DNA of 59,765 bases from Comamonadaceae bacterium. Lineage in GTDB: Bacteria; Pseudomonadota; Gammaproteobacteria; Burkholderiales; Burkholderiaceae_C. A model generated the notes under the pieces. It saw only the letters and a list, made by a program, of their open reading frames with translations, ran no database searches and was not told the origin of the DNA. The position numbers and the translations under genes are program-made. Below are positions 1 through 8,757 of this stretch, one piece after another (the first letter of the stretch is position 1; each line of letters opens with the position of its first letter). The stretch is from contig CANBVJ010000015.1 in the NCBI GenBank assembly GCA_947372865.1, forward strand, positions 1 through 59,765. Direction: 5' to 3'.

Positions 1-1
1 G

Positions 2-943
2 AAGTTCTTTTTCCTGCTCACTTTTGCCGCCGCCATTCCGGCCATTATTTCGGGCGGCATCGCCGAACGGGCCAAGTTTTGGCCGCAACTCATGGCTACC
101 GCCGTGATTGTCGGCGTGGTCTACCCGGTGTTTGAAGGCATTGCCTGGAACCAGCACTTTGGTATTCAAACCTGGATCAAGGCCGCCACTGGCGAGGAGT
201 TTCATGACTTCGCCGGCAGCGTGGTGGTGCATGCCGTGGGCGGCTGGATTGCGCTGGGCGCGGTGCTCTTGCTGGGCGCGCGCAGCAACCGCTACCGCAA
301 GGACGGCGCCATTTCCGCCCACCCGCCATCGAGCATTCCGTTTCTGGCGCTGGGCGCCTGGATTTTGACGGTGGGCTGGTTCGGCTTTAACGTAATGAGC
401 GCGCAAACCCTGGACAAGATCTCGGGCCTGGTGGCGGTCAATTCCCTGATGGCCATGGTCGGCGGCACGCTGGCCGCGCTGGTGGTGGGCAAAAACGACC
501 CTGGCTTTTTGCACAACGGCCCGCTCGCTGGCTTGGTGGCGGTGTGCGCGGGCTCGGACCTGATGCATCCGCTGGGCGCGCTGGTGGTCGGTGGCATCGC
601 CGGCGCCATCTTTGTGTTGATGTTCACGCTCACGCAAAACAAATGGAAGATTGACGACGTACTGGGCGTCTGGCCCTTGCACGGCCTGTGCGGCACCTGG
701 GGCGGGGTGGCGGCGGGCATTTTTGGCAGCCAGGCGCTGGGCGGCCTGGGCGGCGTGTCGCTGCAGGCCCAACTGATCGGCACCGCCCTGGGAGTGGCGT
801 GGGCGTTGGCCGGTGGTTTTGCGGTCTACGGCGTGCTCAAGATGACGGTGGGTTTGCGCATGAGCCAGGAAGAAGAATTTGACGGCGCCGACCTGTCCAC
901 CCACAAAATCAGCGCCTCGCCCGAGCGCGAATCGAATTGGTAA
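2..943 (+). CDS. amt: Ammonium transporter Amt, 5' end cut by window
   Basis: This is an inner-membrane Amt/MEP/Rh channel for ammonium uptake. The reading frame is open from base 2, so the N-terminal membrane segments lie outside the window and 313 codons remain. Family signatures are visible: the segment ISGGIAERAKFWP near the left edge, and the two pore histidines in DFAGSVVVHAVGG and PLHGLCGTWGG. The C-terminal tail is short and polar, as expected for the cytoplasmic tail that contacts PII proteins. No glnK is visible because the upstream region is missing. The family call is secure. The exact paralogue is not known. Confidence 0.95.
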   Translation, partial: KFFFLLTFAAAIPAIISGGIAERAKFWPQLMATAVIVGVVYPVFEGIAWNQHFGIQTWIKAATGEEFHDFAGSVVVHAVGGWIALGAVLLLGARSNRYRKDGAISAHPPSSIPFLALGAWILTVGWFGFNVMSAQTLDKISGLVAVNSLMAMVGGTLAALVVGKNDPGFLHNGPLAGLVAVCAGSDLMHPLGALVVGGIAGAIFVLMFTLTQNKWKIDDVLGVWPLHGLCGTWGGVAAGIFGSQALGGLGGVSLQAQLIGTALGVAWALAGGFAVYGVLKMTVGLRMSQEEEFDGADLSTHKISASPERESNW

Positions 944-946
944 GGT

Positions 947-1025
947 GGCCAAATTGCAAAAATGACGCGAAAAAAGTGACTTTTATCAAGGGATAAGCCC
1001 GCTTTAGTGGGCCAAATTGCAAAAA
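947..1025. repeat. 16-bp direct repeat, two copies 63 bp apart
   Basis: The 16-mer GGCCAAATTGCAAAAA occurs at 947-962, directly after the amt stop codon, and again at 1010-1025. A short hairpin (GCCCGC/GTGGGC, about 997-1012) lies just before and overlaps the second copy. The repeat sits at the start of the 251-bp gap before the RRM gene. It may be a regulatory element or the remnant of a small duplication. I see no mobile element around it. Confidence 0.6.
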
Positions 1026-1194
1026 ATTACTACACGCTGTGTGAATAAGCGCATAATGATCCCGCTTTGCCGATTTAACGGCACAGCAGGTTTGCGGTGT
1101 TTGGTCAGTTTCGCGTCTGCTCTAAGTCTTTATTGGTTTGTTGATTGCGGTTTTGGACTCCATCGCGTTTTGAGTTATTTTGAGGAGTCCTTTC

Positions 1195-1656
1195 ATGGGC
1201 AACAAACTTTACGTAGGCAACCTGCCTTATTCTTTCCGTGACGAAGACCTGCAACAAGCTTTTGCAGCACACGGTTCCGTTTCTAGCGCCAAAGTCATGA
1301 TGGAACGTGACACTGGCCGTTCCAAAGGCTTCGGCTTTGTGGAAATGGGCAGCGACGCTGAAGCTCAAGCAGCTATCAACGGCATGAACGGCCAACAATT
1401 TGGCGGTCGTGGCTTGGTGGTGAACGAAGCCCGTCCGATGGAGCCTCGTCCTCCCCGCACCGGCGGCGGCGGCTTCGGTGGCGGCGCTGGCGGCGGCGGC
1501 TACGGCGGCGGCGCTGGTCGTTCCGGTGGCGGCGGCTACGGTGGTGGCGCTGGCGGCGGTGGCGGCTACGGCGGCGGCGCTGGTGGCGGCGGACGCTCCG
1601 GCGGCGGCGGCGGCGGTGGATACGGCGGTGGCCGTTCCGGCGGCGGCGGCTACTAA
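1195..1656 (+). CDS. Glycine-rich RRM RNA-binding protein
   Basis: This is a small RNA-binding protein of the bacterial Rbp/cold-shock-like RRM family, 153 residues. The RRM occupies about residues 1-80, with RNP2 as LYVGNL and RNP1 as KGFGFVEM. The rest is a low-complexity tail of GGGGYGGG-type repeats with interspersed Arg and Ser, like eukaryotic and cyanobacterial glycine-rich RNA-binding proteins. I chose the ATG at 1195 because GAGGAG lies 7 bases upstream and the protein then begins MGNKLYVGNL, the usual start. The leader is long and AT-rich, which suits a cold- or stress-regulated transcript. It probably acts as an RNA chaperone, but its targets are unknown. Confidence 0.92.
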   Translation: MGNKLYVGNLPYSFRDEDLQQAFAAHGSVSSAKVMMERDTGRSKGFGFVEMGSDAEAQAAINGMNGQQFGGRGLVVNEARPMEPRPPRTGGGGFGGGAGGGGYGGGAGRSGGGGYGGGAGGGGGYGGGAGGGGRSGGGGGGGYGGGRSGGGGY

Positions 1657-1701
1657 GCAGCGCTTGCACCGCATGGGCCTTGCGCCCATGCAAAAAAAAT
1701 C

Positions 1702-1725
1702 AGGGTCCTTCGGGACCCTTTTTTT
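1702..1725. terminator. Bidirectional intrinsic terminator
   Basis: A perfect 7-bp stem (AGGGTCC/GGACCCT) with a TTCG tetraloop is followed on the plus strand by a T-run. On the minus strand the same stem is followed by GATTTTTTTT. It therefore serves the RRM gene and the converging lptC operon. A second hairpin (GCATGGGC/GCCCATGC, 1671-1691) lies just upstream. Confidence 0.9.
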
Positions 1726-1790
1726 GTGCCTGCTTTTGTGTCTGTAAATGCGCGCCCTGGCTTCGCCGATGGATGCGGTGCGCTGCGCTT

Positions 1791-2411
1791 CTAGGGCGCG
1801 GTGTTGGCAGGAACGAGCGTGGCGTGTACCCGCCCGGTGAGCTGCGCCACCTGCGTCATGTTGTCGTAGTCCAGGGCGTCGGCCGTGAAGCGGTGGGCGC
1901 CATGGCGCAACTCCACAGGCAAATGCGAGCGTACCTGTTCTTGCTTGGCAAAGACGTGCAAAAACTCGCCGCGAAACTCCATGCGCGGACTCGCCCCCGC
2001 CGTACCAGCGCTTTGCGCCTCGCGCACGATAAGGGCCTTGCCGAGAAGCTGCACTTCGCTGGCGTCCTCGTTGGTTAGGCCGCGCGTGGCCGAGGCCTGG
2101 GTCAGGCGGCCTTTTTCATCAACCGAGCGCAGCGCAATGGCATCAATCTCGGTCCATTGGGTGTCAGCGTAGTGCTTTGCTGCTGCGCCCATCACTTCGG
2201 CGTGCAACTTGCCTTTGACATCGAAGCTTTTGATAGAGAAATTTTCCATGAAGTAGTCGGGCGTGTGGCCTACGGCTGCCGCCGAAGCGGGCGCAGGCGC
2301 TGGCGGCGTGGTGCGCACCAGCCAGTAGCTACCCAGCGCCAGCACCGACATCAGCGCCACGGGCAGGGACAGCAAAAAGCGGTCCCACAGAGCGGGCAGC
2401 AAGGGCCTCAC
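1791..2411 (-). CDS. lptC: LPS export protein LptC
   Basis: LptC is the bitopic inner-membrane component of the Lpt bridge. It passes lipopolysaccharide from the LptB2FG extractor to periplasmic LptA. The 206-residue product has an N-terminal membrane anchor (about residues 10-30) and then a periplasmic beta-jellyroll domain with the family-like run DYFMENFSIKSFD. The start is a GTG that overlaps the kdsC stop by four bases (GTGA), which indicates translational coupling. It is the last gene of kdsD-kdsC-lptC. lptA and lptB, which often follow, are absent here. Confidence 0.9.
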   Translation of the reverse strand: MRPLLPALWDRFLLSLPVALMSVLALGSYWLVRTTPPAPAPASAAAVGHTPDYFMENFSIKSFDVKGKLHAEVMGAAAKHYADTQWTEIDAIALRSVDEKGRLTQASATRGLTNEDASEVQLLGKALIVREAQSAGTAGASPRMEFRGEFLHVFAKQEQVRSHLPVELRHGAHRFTADALDYDNMTQVAQLTGRVHATLVPANTAP

Positions 2412-2953
2412 TGGGTGTAGGCCGCCAGCAGCGCCGCGTAATGGCCGCTGGCCGTCAGCAGCAGATCGCAGAGTTCGCGCACTGCGCCGTGGCCGCCGGT
2501 GCGGTTGGTCACGAAGTGCGCCAGCGCCAGCGCCTCCGCGTGGGCGTTGGCCGGGGCGCAGGCCAGGGCGGCGCGGCGCATCATGGGCAGGTCGGGCCAG
2601 TCGTCGCCCATGGCGGCGGCTTGGCTCCAGTCCAGGCCCAGGGCGGCCAAAGTGGCTTCGGCGGCGGGGCGTTTGTCTTCGGTGCCGAAATGCACTTCGG
2701 TAATACCCAGCGCCTGCAAGCGGGTGCGCAAGGGCGCCGAGTCGCGCCCGGTGATCACCGCCGGGGTGATGCCGGCTTTTTGCAGCATCTTGAGGCCGTG
2801 GCCGTCCAGGGTGTGAAAGCGCTTGAGGGTTTCGCCGGTTTCAGAATAGAGCAAACCGCCATCGGTCAAGACGCCGTCCACATCAAAAAAAACCACTTTG
2901 ACGCGCTGGGCGCGCGCCAGCAGCTCGGGGGCGAAGTTCAGGGTGGCGCCCAT
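2408..2953 (-). CDS. kdsC: Kdo-8-phosphate phosphatase KdsC
   Basis: This cytoplasmic HAD-superfamily phosphatase hydrolyses 3-deoxy-D-manno-octulosonate 8-phosphate to Kdo for LPS core synthesis. The 181-residue protein carries the catalytic DxD in FFDVDGVLTDGG (Asp24, Asp26) and the late HAD motif MGDDWPDLPM. It lacks a large cap domain, as expected for this tetrameric subfamily. I chose the ATG at 2953 because it overlaps the kdsD stop by one base (TGATG), although the frame is open further upstream. It is coupled to kdsD before it and lptC after it. Confidence 0.95.
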   Translation of the reverse strand: MGATLNFAPELLARAQRVKVVFFDVDGVLTDGGLLYSETGETLKRFHTLDGHGLKMLQKAGITPAVITGRDSAPLRTRLQALGITEVHFGTEDKRPAAEATLAALGLDWSQAAAMGDDWPDLPMMRRAALACAPANAHAEALALAHFVTNRTGGHGAVRELCDLLLTASGHYAALLAAYTQ

Positions 2954-3954
2954 CAGATGACCTTGGCGCGCATCAGGTCGTTGGTATTGACAGCGCCGCA
3001 CAGCTGCCCGGCAGCATCCAGCACCAGCACGCTGGTGATCTTGCGCCGCTCCATCAGCTCGACCGCGTCCACGGCCAGGGCATCGGCGGCGATGGTAGCG
3101 GGATGGGCGTGCATCACGTCTTGCGCAGTTTTGTCGCGCAGATCGACACCGCGCTCGACCCAGCGGCGCAAATCGCCATCGGTAAAGATGCCGAGCACGC
3201 CGCCTTGGGCGTCCACCACGGCAGTGGCGCCCAGGCCTTTGGCGCTCATCTCGCGCATCAGCTCGCTAAAGCTAGCCGTAGGCGCCACGCGCGGCACGGC
3301 GTCGCCTGCGCGCATCACGTCGCTCACATGCGTGAGCAGCTTGCGCCCGAGCGCGCCGCCGGGGTGCGAGCGGGCAAAGTCTTCCGCCTTGAATCCGCGC
3401 GCATCCAAAAGCGCCACGGCCAGGGCGTCGCCCATGGCCAGTTGCGCAGTAGTGCTGGCGGTGGGCGCCAGGTTGAGCGGGCAGGCCTCTTTGTCCACCG
3501 CGGTGTTAAGCCAGACGGTGGCGTGCTGCGCCATGCTCGATTCAGGGTTGCCGGTCATGGCCACCAGCGGCGTGCCCAGGCGCTTGAGCACCGGGATGAT
3601 GGCACTGATTTCCTGCGACTCGCCGCTGTTCGAGATCACCAGCACCAAATCGTGCGCGGTAACCATGCCGAGGTCGCCGTGGCTGGCTTCGGCCGGGTGC
3701 ACAAACAGGGCCGGGGTGCCGGTCGAGGCCAAAGTGGCGGCAATCTTGCGCCCCACATGGCCGCTTTTGCCCATGCCCATCACCACCACCCGCCCGGGAA
3801 TGGCCAGTGCCAGCGCCACGGCCTGGGCAAAGGAGTCGCCTAGGCGGGCCTTGAGTCCGAGCACGGCGGCGGCTTCAATGTCAAAGGTGGCGTGTGCCAG
3901 CGCCAGCGCGCGCTCGGCGGCCGGGGGTGACAAAGCGGGAGGGGAAGCAATCAT
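2953..3954 (-). CDS. kdsD: Arabinose-5-phosphate isomerase KdsD
   Basis: KdsD interconverts ribulose 5-phosphate and arabinose 5-phosphate, the first committed step toward Kdo. The 333-residue protein has an N-terminal SIS domain (about residues 40-180, with GMGKSGHVGRKIAATLASTG and ISNSGES) and two C-terminal CBS domains (about 210-330). This is the full KpsF/KdsD architecture. It heads the kdsD-kdsC-lptC operon and is divergent from apt, so the 127-bp gap must hold promoters for both. The isomerase function is well supported by the operon. Confidence 0.95.
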   Translation of the reverse strand: MIASPPALSPPAAERALALAHATFDIEAAAVLGLKARLGDSFAQAVALALAIPGRVVVMGMGKSGHVGRKIAATLASTGTPALFVHPAEASHGDLGMVTAHDLVLVISNSGESQEISAIIPVLKRLGTPLVAMTGNPESSMAQHATVWLNTAVDKEACPLNLAPTASTTAQLAMGDALAVALLDARGFKAEDFARSHPGGALGRKLLTHVSDVMRAGDAVPRVAPTASFSELMREMSAKGLGATAVVDAQGGVLGIFTDGDLRRWVERGVDLRDKTAQDVMHAHPATIAADALAVDAVELMERRKITSVLVLDAAGQLCGAVNTNDLMRAKVI

Positions 3955-4081
3955 CAGCGCATTTTATAGACCGTCCACCCGAGCGCCGCCAGCGGTGACA
4001 ATAGCCGCGCTGCGCGGGGATACCCAGCGCAGCGCCGTGGGCGCCGGTGGGCGCGCCTGACTGCTTTTCTTGAACCTCGCG

Positions 4082-4636
4082 ATGCAACACACCCACGTCA
4101 CCGATTACCTGCGCTCCCATATCCGCACCGTGCCCGATTGGCCGGCGCCGGGCGTGCAGTTTCGCGACATCACGCCGCTCTTGCAGGACGCCAAGGTGTT
4201 TCGGGTGCTGATCGACGCTTTTGTGCACCGCTACATGGACGCCGGACGCCGCCCCGACATCGTGGCCGGGCTGGACGCGCGTGGTTTTATTTTGGGCGCG
4301 GTGGTGGCCTACGAGCTCAACATCGGCTTTGTCCCAATCCGCAAAAAAGGCAAGCTGCCTTTCACCACAGTGGAAGAAACCTATGAGCTCGAATACGGCA
4401 ACGCCACGGTAGAACTGCACACCGACGCGGTCAAGCCGGGCCAGCGCGTGCTCTTGATCGACGACCTGATTGCCACCGGCGGCACCATGATGGCCGGCAA
4501 AAAGCTGCTGGAGCGCCTGGGGGCGGTAGTGATGGAAGGTGCGGCCATCGTGGACCTGCCTGAACTCGGAGGCTCCGACAAACTGCGCGCCACCGGCATG
4601 CCGCTGTTTACGCTGCTGAATTTCGCCGGGCACTAA
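4082..4636 (+). CDS. apt: Adenine phosphoribosyltransferase
   Basis: This purine-salvage enzyme makes AMP and pyrophosphate from adenine and PRPP in the cytoplasm. The 184-residue protein has the type I phosphoribosyltransferase PRPP-binding motif [14 protein letters not shown] and the Apt N-terminus [22 protein letters not shown] chose the ATG at 4082 over an upstream in-frame TTG because the protein then begins at normal length. It converges on mnmE with a gap of 14 bases. Confidence 0.95.
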   Translation: MQHTHVTDYLRSHIRTVPDWPAPGVQFRDITPLLQDAKVFRVLIDAFVHRYMDAGRRPDIVAGLDARGFILGAVVAYELNIGFVPIRKKGKLPFTTVEETYELEYGNATVELHTDAVKPGQRVLLIDDLIATGGTMMAGKKLLERLGAVVMEGAAIVDLPELGGSDKLRATGMPLFTLLNFAGH

Positions 4637-4650
4637 GCGCCGGCGCCCGC

Positions 4651-6060
4651 CTACTTGCCGATACAAAAGCTCGAAAAAATCACCCCCAGCAAGTCGTCGG
4701 AGCTAAACGCCCCGGTGATCTCGTTGAGTGCGTTTTGCGCCAGCCGCAGCTCTTCGGCCAACAGGTCCAGCGCCTGGGCGCTTTGGGCCAGGTGGGCGGC
4801 GGCTTCCATCAAGTGCGCGTCCACCTGGCGCAGCGCTTGCACATGGCGCTCGCGGGCCATGAACAGGCCGCCCGCCGGGGCCTGCCAGCCGGCCGCGTGC
4901 AGCAAGGCAGCGCGCAGCGCGTCCAGGCCAGCACCGGTTTTGGCCGACAGGCGAATGCCGCGCTCTGGCGCCGGGGCGTCGGTCACCGCGTCAGCCTTGT
5001 TCCAAATGTCGATCACAGGCACCTGGCGCCCGAGTTTTTGCGCCAGCAGCGCGCCAATTTTGGCGTCGGCAGCGGCGTAATCGGCACTTGTGCAGCGCGT
5101 CAAGTCGTGCAAAAACAGCACCGCATCGGCGCCTTCAATCGCCCCCCAGGCGCGGGCAATACCGATTTTTTCGACCTCATCGGCGCTTTCGCGCAGGCCG
5201 GCGGTGTCCACCACGTGCACCGGCACGCCTTCGATCTGGATGGTTTGCTCGACCTTGTCGCGCGTGGTGCCGGCAATCGGGGTGACGATGGCCAGCTCCG
5301 CCCCGGCCAGGGTGTTGAGCAGCGAGGACTTGCCCGCATTGGGCTGGCCGGCAATCACCACCTGGATGCCTTCGCGCAGCAGCGCGCCTTGGGTGGCTTG
5401 CGCTTGCAGCGCGTGCAAGGCGGCTTGCAGGCGCTGCAACTGGCCCTGGGCGTCGGCGCGTTGCAAGAAATCAATCTCTTCTTCCGGAAAATCCAGCGTA
5501 GCTTCGACCAGCATGCGCAGGCGCACCAGCGCGTCAAGCAAGCCGTGAACCTGTTTGGAAAATGCGCCCGAGAGCGAGGCGGTGGCGCTGCGGGCGGCGG
5601 CCTCGGTGCTGGCGTCGATCAGGTCGGCAATGGCTTCGGCCTGGGCCAGGTCGATCTTGTTGTTTAAAAACGCGCGCTCGGTAAATTCGCCCGGCTGCGC
5701 CAGCCGCAGGCGCGGCAACAGGCACGCGGCACCGGGCGCATCGCTGCCTTGGGCCAGCGCCAGGCAGCGCGCCACCAGCAGTTGCAGCACCACGGGGCCG
5801 CCGTGGGCTTGGAGTTCGAGCACGTCTTCGCCGGTAAAGGAATGCGGCGCCGGGAAATACAGCGCCAGGCCCTGGTCGATGGGCGTGCCATCGGCACCAG
5901 GAAACGGCAAATAGGTGGCTTCGCGCGCGCGCAAGTCGCGGCCCAACCAGGCGCGCACCAAGGGCGCGAGGTCTTTACCGCTAACGCGCACGATGCCTAC
6001 CGCGCCCCGACCGGGGGCGGTGGCAATGGCGATGATGGGGTCGTGTTGGCGGCTGAGCAT
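4651..6060 (-). CDS. mnmE: tRNA modification GTPase MnmE
   Basis: MnmE works with MnmG to install carboxymethylaminomethyl groups on wobble uridine 34 of several tRNAs. The 469-residue protein has the N-terminal folate-binding TrmE domain and a central G domain with the P-loop [12 protein letters not shown], the switch segment PIAGTTRD and NKAD. It ends in the invariant CIGK. Its partner mnmG lies about 50 kb away, in the par block. It follows yidC on the same strand but is separated from it by a hairpin at 6107-6128. Confidence 0.97.
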   Translation of the reverse strand: MLSRQHDPIIAIATAPGRGAVGIVRVSGKDLAPLVRAWLGRDLRAREATYLPFPGADGTPIDQGLALYFPAPHSFTGEDVLELQAHGGPVVLQLLVARCLALAQGSDAPGAACLLPRLRLAQPGEFTERAFLNNKIDLAQAEAIADLIDASTEAAARSATASLSGAFSKQVHGLLDALVRLRMLVEATLDFPEEEIDFLQRADAQGQLQRLQAALHALQAQATQGALLREGIQVVIAGQPNAGKSSLLNTLAGAELAIVTPIAGTTRDKVEQTIQIEGVPVHVVDTAGLRESADEVEKIGIARAWGAIEGADAVLFLHDLTRCTSADYAAADAKIGALLAQKLGRQVPVIDIWNKADAVTDAPAPERGIRLSAKTGAGLDALRAALLHAAGWQAPAGGLFMARERHVQALRQVDAHLMEAAAHLAQSAQALDLLAEELRLAQNALNEITGAFSSDDLLGVIFSSFCIGK

Positions 6061-6106
6061 GGTTTACAAGAGCGGTGTTCGGGTTATACAGGCAACAAGA
6101 CGCACG

Positions 6107-6128
6107 AAGGGCCGCTGAAGCGGCCCTT
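6107..6128 (-). terminator. Hairpin between yidC and mnmE
   Basis: A perfect 9-bp stem (AAGGGCCGC/GCGGCCCTT) with a four-base loop lies 24 bases after the yidC stop codon. The bases following it on the minus strand are T-rich but contain no long T-run. It is probably a terminator or partial terminator separating yidC from mnmE. Confidence 0.65.
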
Positions 6129-6151
6129 GGTTTGGTAAGCGCGGCTTGCGC

Positions 6152-7879
6152 TTACTTGAATGACGGCAGATTGAACTGCGGCGGCACGCCCATACGGGTG
6201 TTGATCAGCCACTGCTGTGCGATCGACAAGATGTTGTTCGTAATCCAGTAGACCACCAGGCCGGACGGGAAAAAGAAGAACATCACACTGAACGCCAGCG
6301 GCATGAACCACATCATCTTGGCTTGCATCGGGTCTGGCGGCGCTGGGTTGAGCGCGGTTTGCAAGAGCGTGGTCATCGTCATGATGATCGGCAAGATGAA
6401 GTAAGGGTCCGGCGCCGAAAGGTCATGGATCCAGCCCATCCAGGGCGCGTTGCGCATTTCTACGCTGGACAAGAGCACCCAATACAAGGCAATGAACACC
6501 GGAATCTGGATCATGATCGGGAAGCAGCCGCCCATGGGGTTGACCTTTTCCTCGCGGTAAATGCGCATCATCTCTTGCTGCATTTGCTGTGGGTTGTCTT
6601 TGAGGCGCTCGCGCATCTCGGTGATCTTGGGGTTGACCGCCTTCATCTTGGCCATGCTGGAATAGGCCTTGGCGTTGAGCCAGTAGAACGCAATCTTCAG
6701 CAGCAGCACCAAGCCAACGATGGACCAGCCCCAGTTCTTGATGACGCTGTGGATGTAGTCCAGCAAGAAATACAGGGGTTTGGCCAAAATGGTCAACCAG
6801 CCATAGTCCTTGACCAGTTCCAGGCCGGGGGCCAGGGCTTCGAGCATTTTTTCTTCTTGCGGACCCACAAAGAAAGTGGTTTCTATGGTGCGGGTGGCGC
6901 CAGGCGCAATGGCTTCGAGCGGTGCCACCATGGCAGCGCGGTAGCAGCAATCGGCCAGACCGGCGCCCATCTCTACGGCGTCCAGGGAAATCGTGCGCTG
7001 CATGCCTTCGGGCAAGATCCACGCGCTGGCGAAATAGTGCTGCACCATGGCCACGTAGCCGGTGGTGGACTGCTTTTCGTAATCCGCGCTCTTTTTCTTG
7101 ATGGCGGCGAACTCGACTTTTTGGTACTTCTTGGCTTCGGTATAGACCGCCGGGCCCGTAAAGGTGGAGTAGAACGAGGATTCGCCAGCCGGCTTGTTGC
7201 CGTCACGCACCAGTTGCAAATAGAGCTGGGGCGCAATCGGCGCGCTGGTGGTGTTGGTCAGGGCGTGGCTCACGGCCACTGCGTAGGAGCCGCGCTTGAC
7301 GGTATAGGTCTTGACCAGCTTGATACCGCCCACATCGGCCGACTCAAAACGGACCTGCAAGCTGTCGGCGCCGTCTTTGAGTTCGCGCGGACCGCTGGCC
7401 GCCATCGGCGTCTTGTGGGTGGGAAACGCACCGGGCAAGGCGCCAGACACCACGCCGGACTGGGCCAGATAGATGCGGTCTTTGCTGTCGTCGAGCAGCA
7501 CCACATGCTTGGCGTGGTCGGCGGTGTCGCCGTATTTCAGGAACTCAGACCCGACCAGGGTGCCGCCCTGGGTATCAAAACGCAGTGTCAATACGTCGCT
7601 GCTGACGCTAAAGCGCTCGCTGGGCGCGGCTGGTGCTACGCCGTCGGCAGCCACAGGAGCGGCGCCAGGCAAGGCGGCTGGCGCAACCGCCACTGAGCCA
7701 GGCACGCTGGCGTCTGAGGCGGCGATTTTGGTAGCGGCTGGTGCGGCCGCTTCCGTTTTGACCGGCTGACCCTGGAAGAAAGTGGCTTTGTGGCCGTTGT
7801 GAATCTGCCATTGGTCCCACAGCAACACCATGGAAAAGCCAAAGATCACCCACAAAATGGTGCGGCGAATATCGTTCAT
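6152..7879 (-). CDS. yidC: Membrane protein insertase YidC
   Basis: YidC inserts and folds inner-membrane proteins, alone or with SecYEG. The 575-residue protein has the gammaproteobacterial-type layout: an N-terminal membrane segment (about residues 7-25), an Ala/Pro-rich linker, a large periplasmic beta domain (about 80-350) and the conserved 60KD_IMP core with five membrane segments. Motifs include NPMGGCFPIMIQIPVFIALYW and FFFFPSGLVVYWITNN. Its ATG overlaps the yidD stop (ATGA), so the two are translationally coupled. It ends the rpmH-rnpA-yidD-yidC cluster. Confidence 0.98.
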   Translation of the reverse strand: MNDIRRTILWVIFGFSMVLLWDQWQIHNGHKATFFQGQPVKTEAAAPAATKIAASDASVPGSVAVAPAALPGAAPVAADGVAPAAPSERFSVSSDVLTLRFDTQGGTLVGSEFLKYGDTADHAKHVVLLDDSKDRIYLAQSGVVSGALPGAFPTHKTPMAASGPRELKDGADSLQVRFESADVGGIKLVKTYTVKRGSYAVAVSHALTNTTSAPIAPQLYLQLVRDGNKPAGESSFYSTFTGPAVYTEAKKYQKVEFAAIKKKSADYEKQSTTGYVAMVQHYFASAWILPEGMQRTISLDAVEMGAGLADCCYRAAMVAPLEAIAPGATRTIETTFFVGPQEEKMLEALAPGLELVKDYGWLTILAKPLYFLLDYIHSVIKNWGWSIVGLVLLLKIAFYWLNAKAYSSMAKMKAVNPKITEMRERLKDNPQQMQQEMMRIYREEKVNPMGGCFPIMIQIPVFIALYWVLLSSVEMRNAPWMGWIHDLSAPDPYFILPIIMTMTTLLQTALNPAPPDPMQAKMMWFMPLAFSVMFFFFPSGLVVYWITNNILSIAQQWLINTRMGVPPQFNLPSFK

Positions 7880-8148
7880 GAAGATTTCTTTTCGGAAGAG
7901 GGAGAGATCAGGCGGCTAAACAGCCGGGGTTTTTCAGTCGGGACCGGGTCGTGGCCCCCAACGCACCAGGGCTGGCAACGCGCCAGCCTGGACAACACCA
8001 GGTAACTGCCAGCAGCAGCACCGTGGTTTTGCAAGGCCCCCAGAGCATACACAGAACAGGTAGGCTCAAAACGGCAACCCGCACCCAGCCAAGGGCTTAA
8101 CAAAAGGCGATAGGCCCGCACCACACCGAGCAGCAAGGCTTGCATCAT
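7876..8148 (-). CDS. yidD: Membrane protein insertion efficiency factor YidD
   Basis: YidD is a small membrane-associated protein that assists YidC-dependent insertion. The 90-residue product has the family cysteine-containing motif in GAGCRFEPTCSVYALGAL and the N-terminal amphipathic stretch VVRAYRLLLSPWLG. It starts two bases after the rnpA stop and overlaps yidC by four bases. This is the textbook order rnpA-yidD-yidC. Confidence 0.95.
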   Translation of the reverse strand: MMQALLLGVVRAYRLLLSPWLGAGCRFEPTCSVYALGALQNHGAAAGSYLVLSRLARCQPWCVGGHDPVPTEKPRLFSRLISPSSEKKSS

Positions 8149-8150
8149 GG

Positions 8151-8594
8151 TCAGACGCGCCCCAGCCCTAACTGGGGATGGGCGCTGGCGCGAGCGAACA
8201 AATCCAGCAGTTCGGAGCGCACGGCGGCCTTCAGAAGGTCGGAGCTCGCGCTGATGAATTCCTTGCGGTCAAAGGCCGCGCGCAGGCGCACCACATGGCC
8301 ACGCGGGCGTAGCTGCGGGGCAAATTGGGCGCTCACGGAATAGATCTGGCGTTTGATGGCATTGCGCGTGACAGCACGCTTGGCCCAGCGTTTGGGCACC
8401 ATGGCCCCCAGAGCCCCAAGCGAGGCAAGGGCTGCCGAGCTTTCGCTCGGAACGTCGCCCGGTACGGGGTCGGGCATTTTGGGAGGGTAAATTTGCGCAA
8501 GCTCGCAGCTGTGCAGCGCGAAATGCGTGGTGCGCACCCCTAGTTTGCCCGCCAGGGCAGCCTGAAACTGGGGTCGGGTCTTGAGCCGCTGCAC
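8151..8594 (-). CDS. rnpA: Ribonuclease P protein component, with insertion
   Basis: RnpA binds the catalytic RNase P RNA and helps process tRNA 5' ends. The core family segments are VQRLKTRPQFQAALAGK near the N-terminus and the RNR-type motif KRAVTRNAIKRQIY. The product is 147 residues, against about 120 in E. coli. The excess is a Pro/Ser/Ala-rich stretch of roughly 30 residues between the first strand and the RNR helix. I chose the GTG at 8594 because it is the only usable in-frame start after the rpmH stop and gives the expected N-terminus. No strong ribosome binding site is visible, so it probably depends on rpmH translation 28 bases upstream. Confidence 0.92.
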   Translation of the reverse strand: MQRLKTRPQFQAALAGKLGVRTTHFALHSCELAQIYPPKMPDPVPGDVPSESSAALASLGALGAMVPKRWAKRAVTRNAIKRQIYSVSAQFAPQLRPRGHVVRLRAAFDRKEFISASSDLLKAAVRSELLDLFARASAHPQLGLGRV

Positions 8595-8622
8595 GTTGGG
8601 AACAGCGACAACCCGAACCGAA

Positions 8623-8757
8623 TTAGACAGCCAGGCGTTTGCGGCCTTTGGCACGGCGCGCATTGATGACAGCGCGGCCGCCACGGGTTTTCATGCGAAC
8701 CAGAAAGCCGTGGGTACGGGCGCGGCGAATTTTCGAGGGTTGGTACGTGCGTTTCAT
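8623..8757 (-). CDS. rpmH: 50S ribosomal protein L34
   Basis: This is a 44-residue ribosomal protein, read directly from the minus strand. It starts [18 protein letters not shown] and ends GRKRLAV, matching bL34 along its whole length. AGGA lies about 8 bases before the ATG. It is the first gene of the rpmH-rnpA-yidD-yidC cluster and is divergent from dnaA, the classic gammaproteobacterial and betaproteobacterial arrangement. The frame is too short for most size cut-offs but is unambiguous. Confidence 0.98.
   Translation of the reverse strand: MKRTYQPSKIRRARTHGFLVRMKTRGGRAVINARRAKGRKRLAV

Noticed and set aside
1105..1689. Ala/Thr-rich minus-strand frame over the RRM gene
   Set aside because: It is the complement of the Gly-rich repeat tail and has no independent support.
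2441..4060. Long plus-strand frame opposite kdsC and kdsD
   Set aside because: Antisense to two clearly coding genes; no motif, and the product composition is typical of shadow frames.
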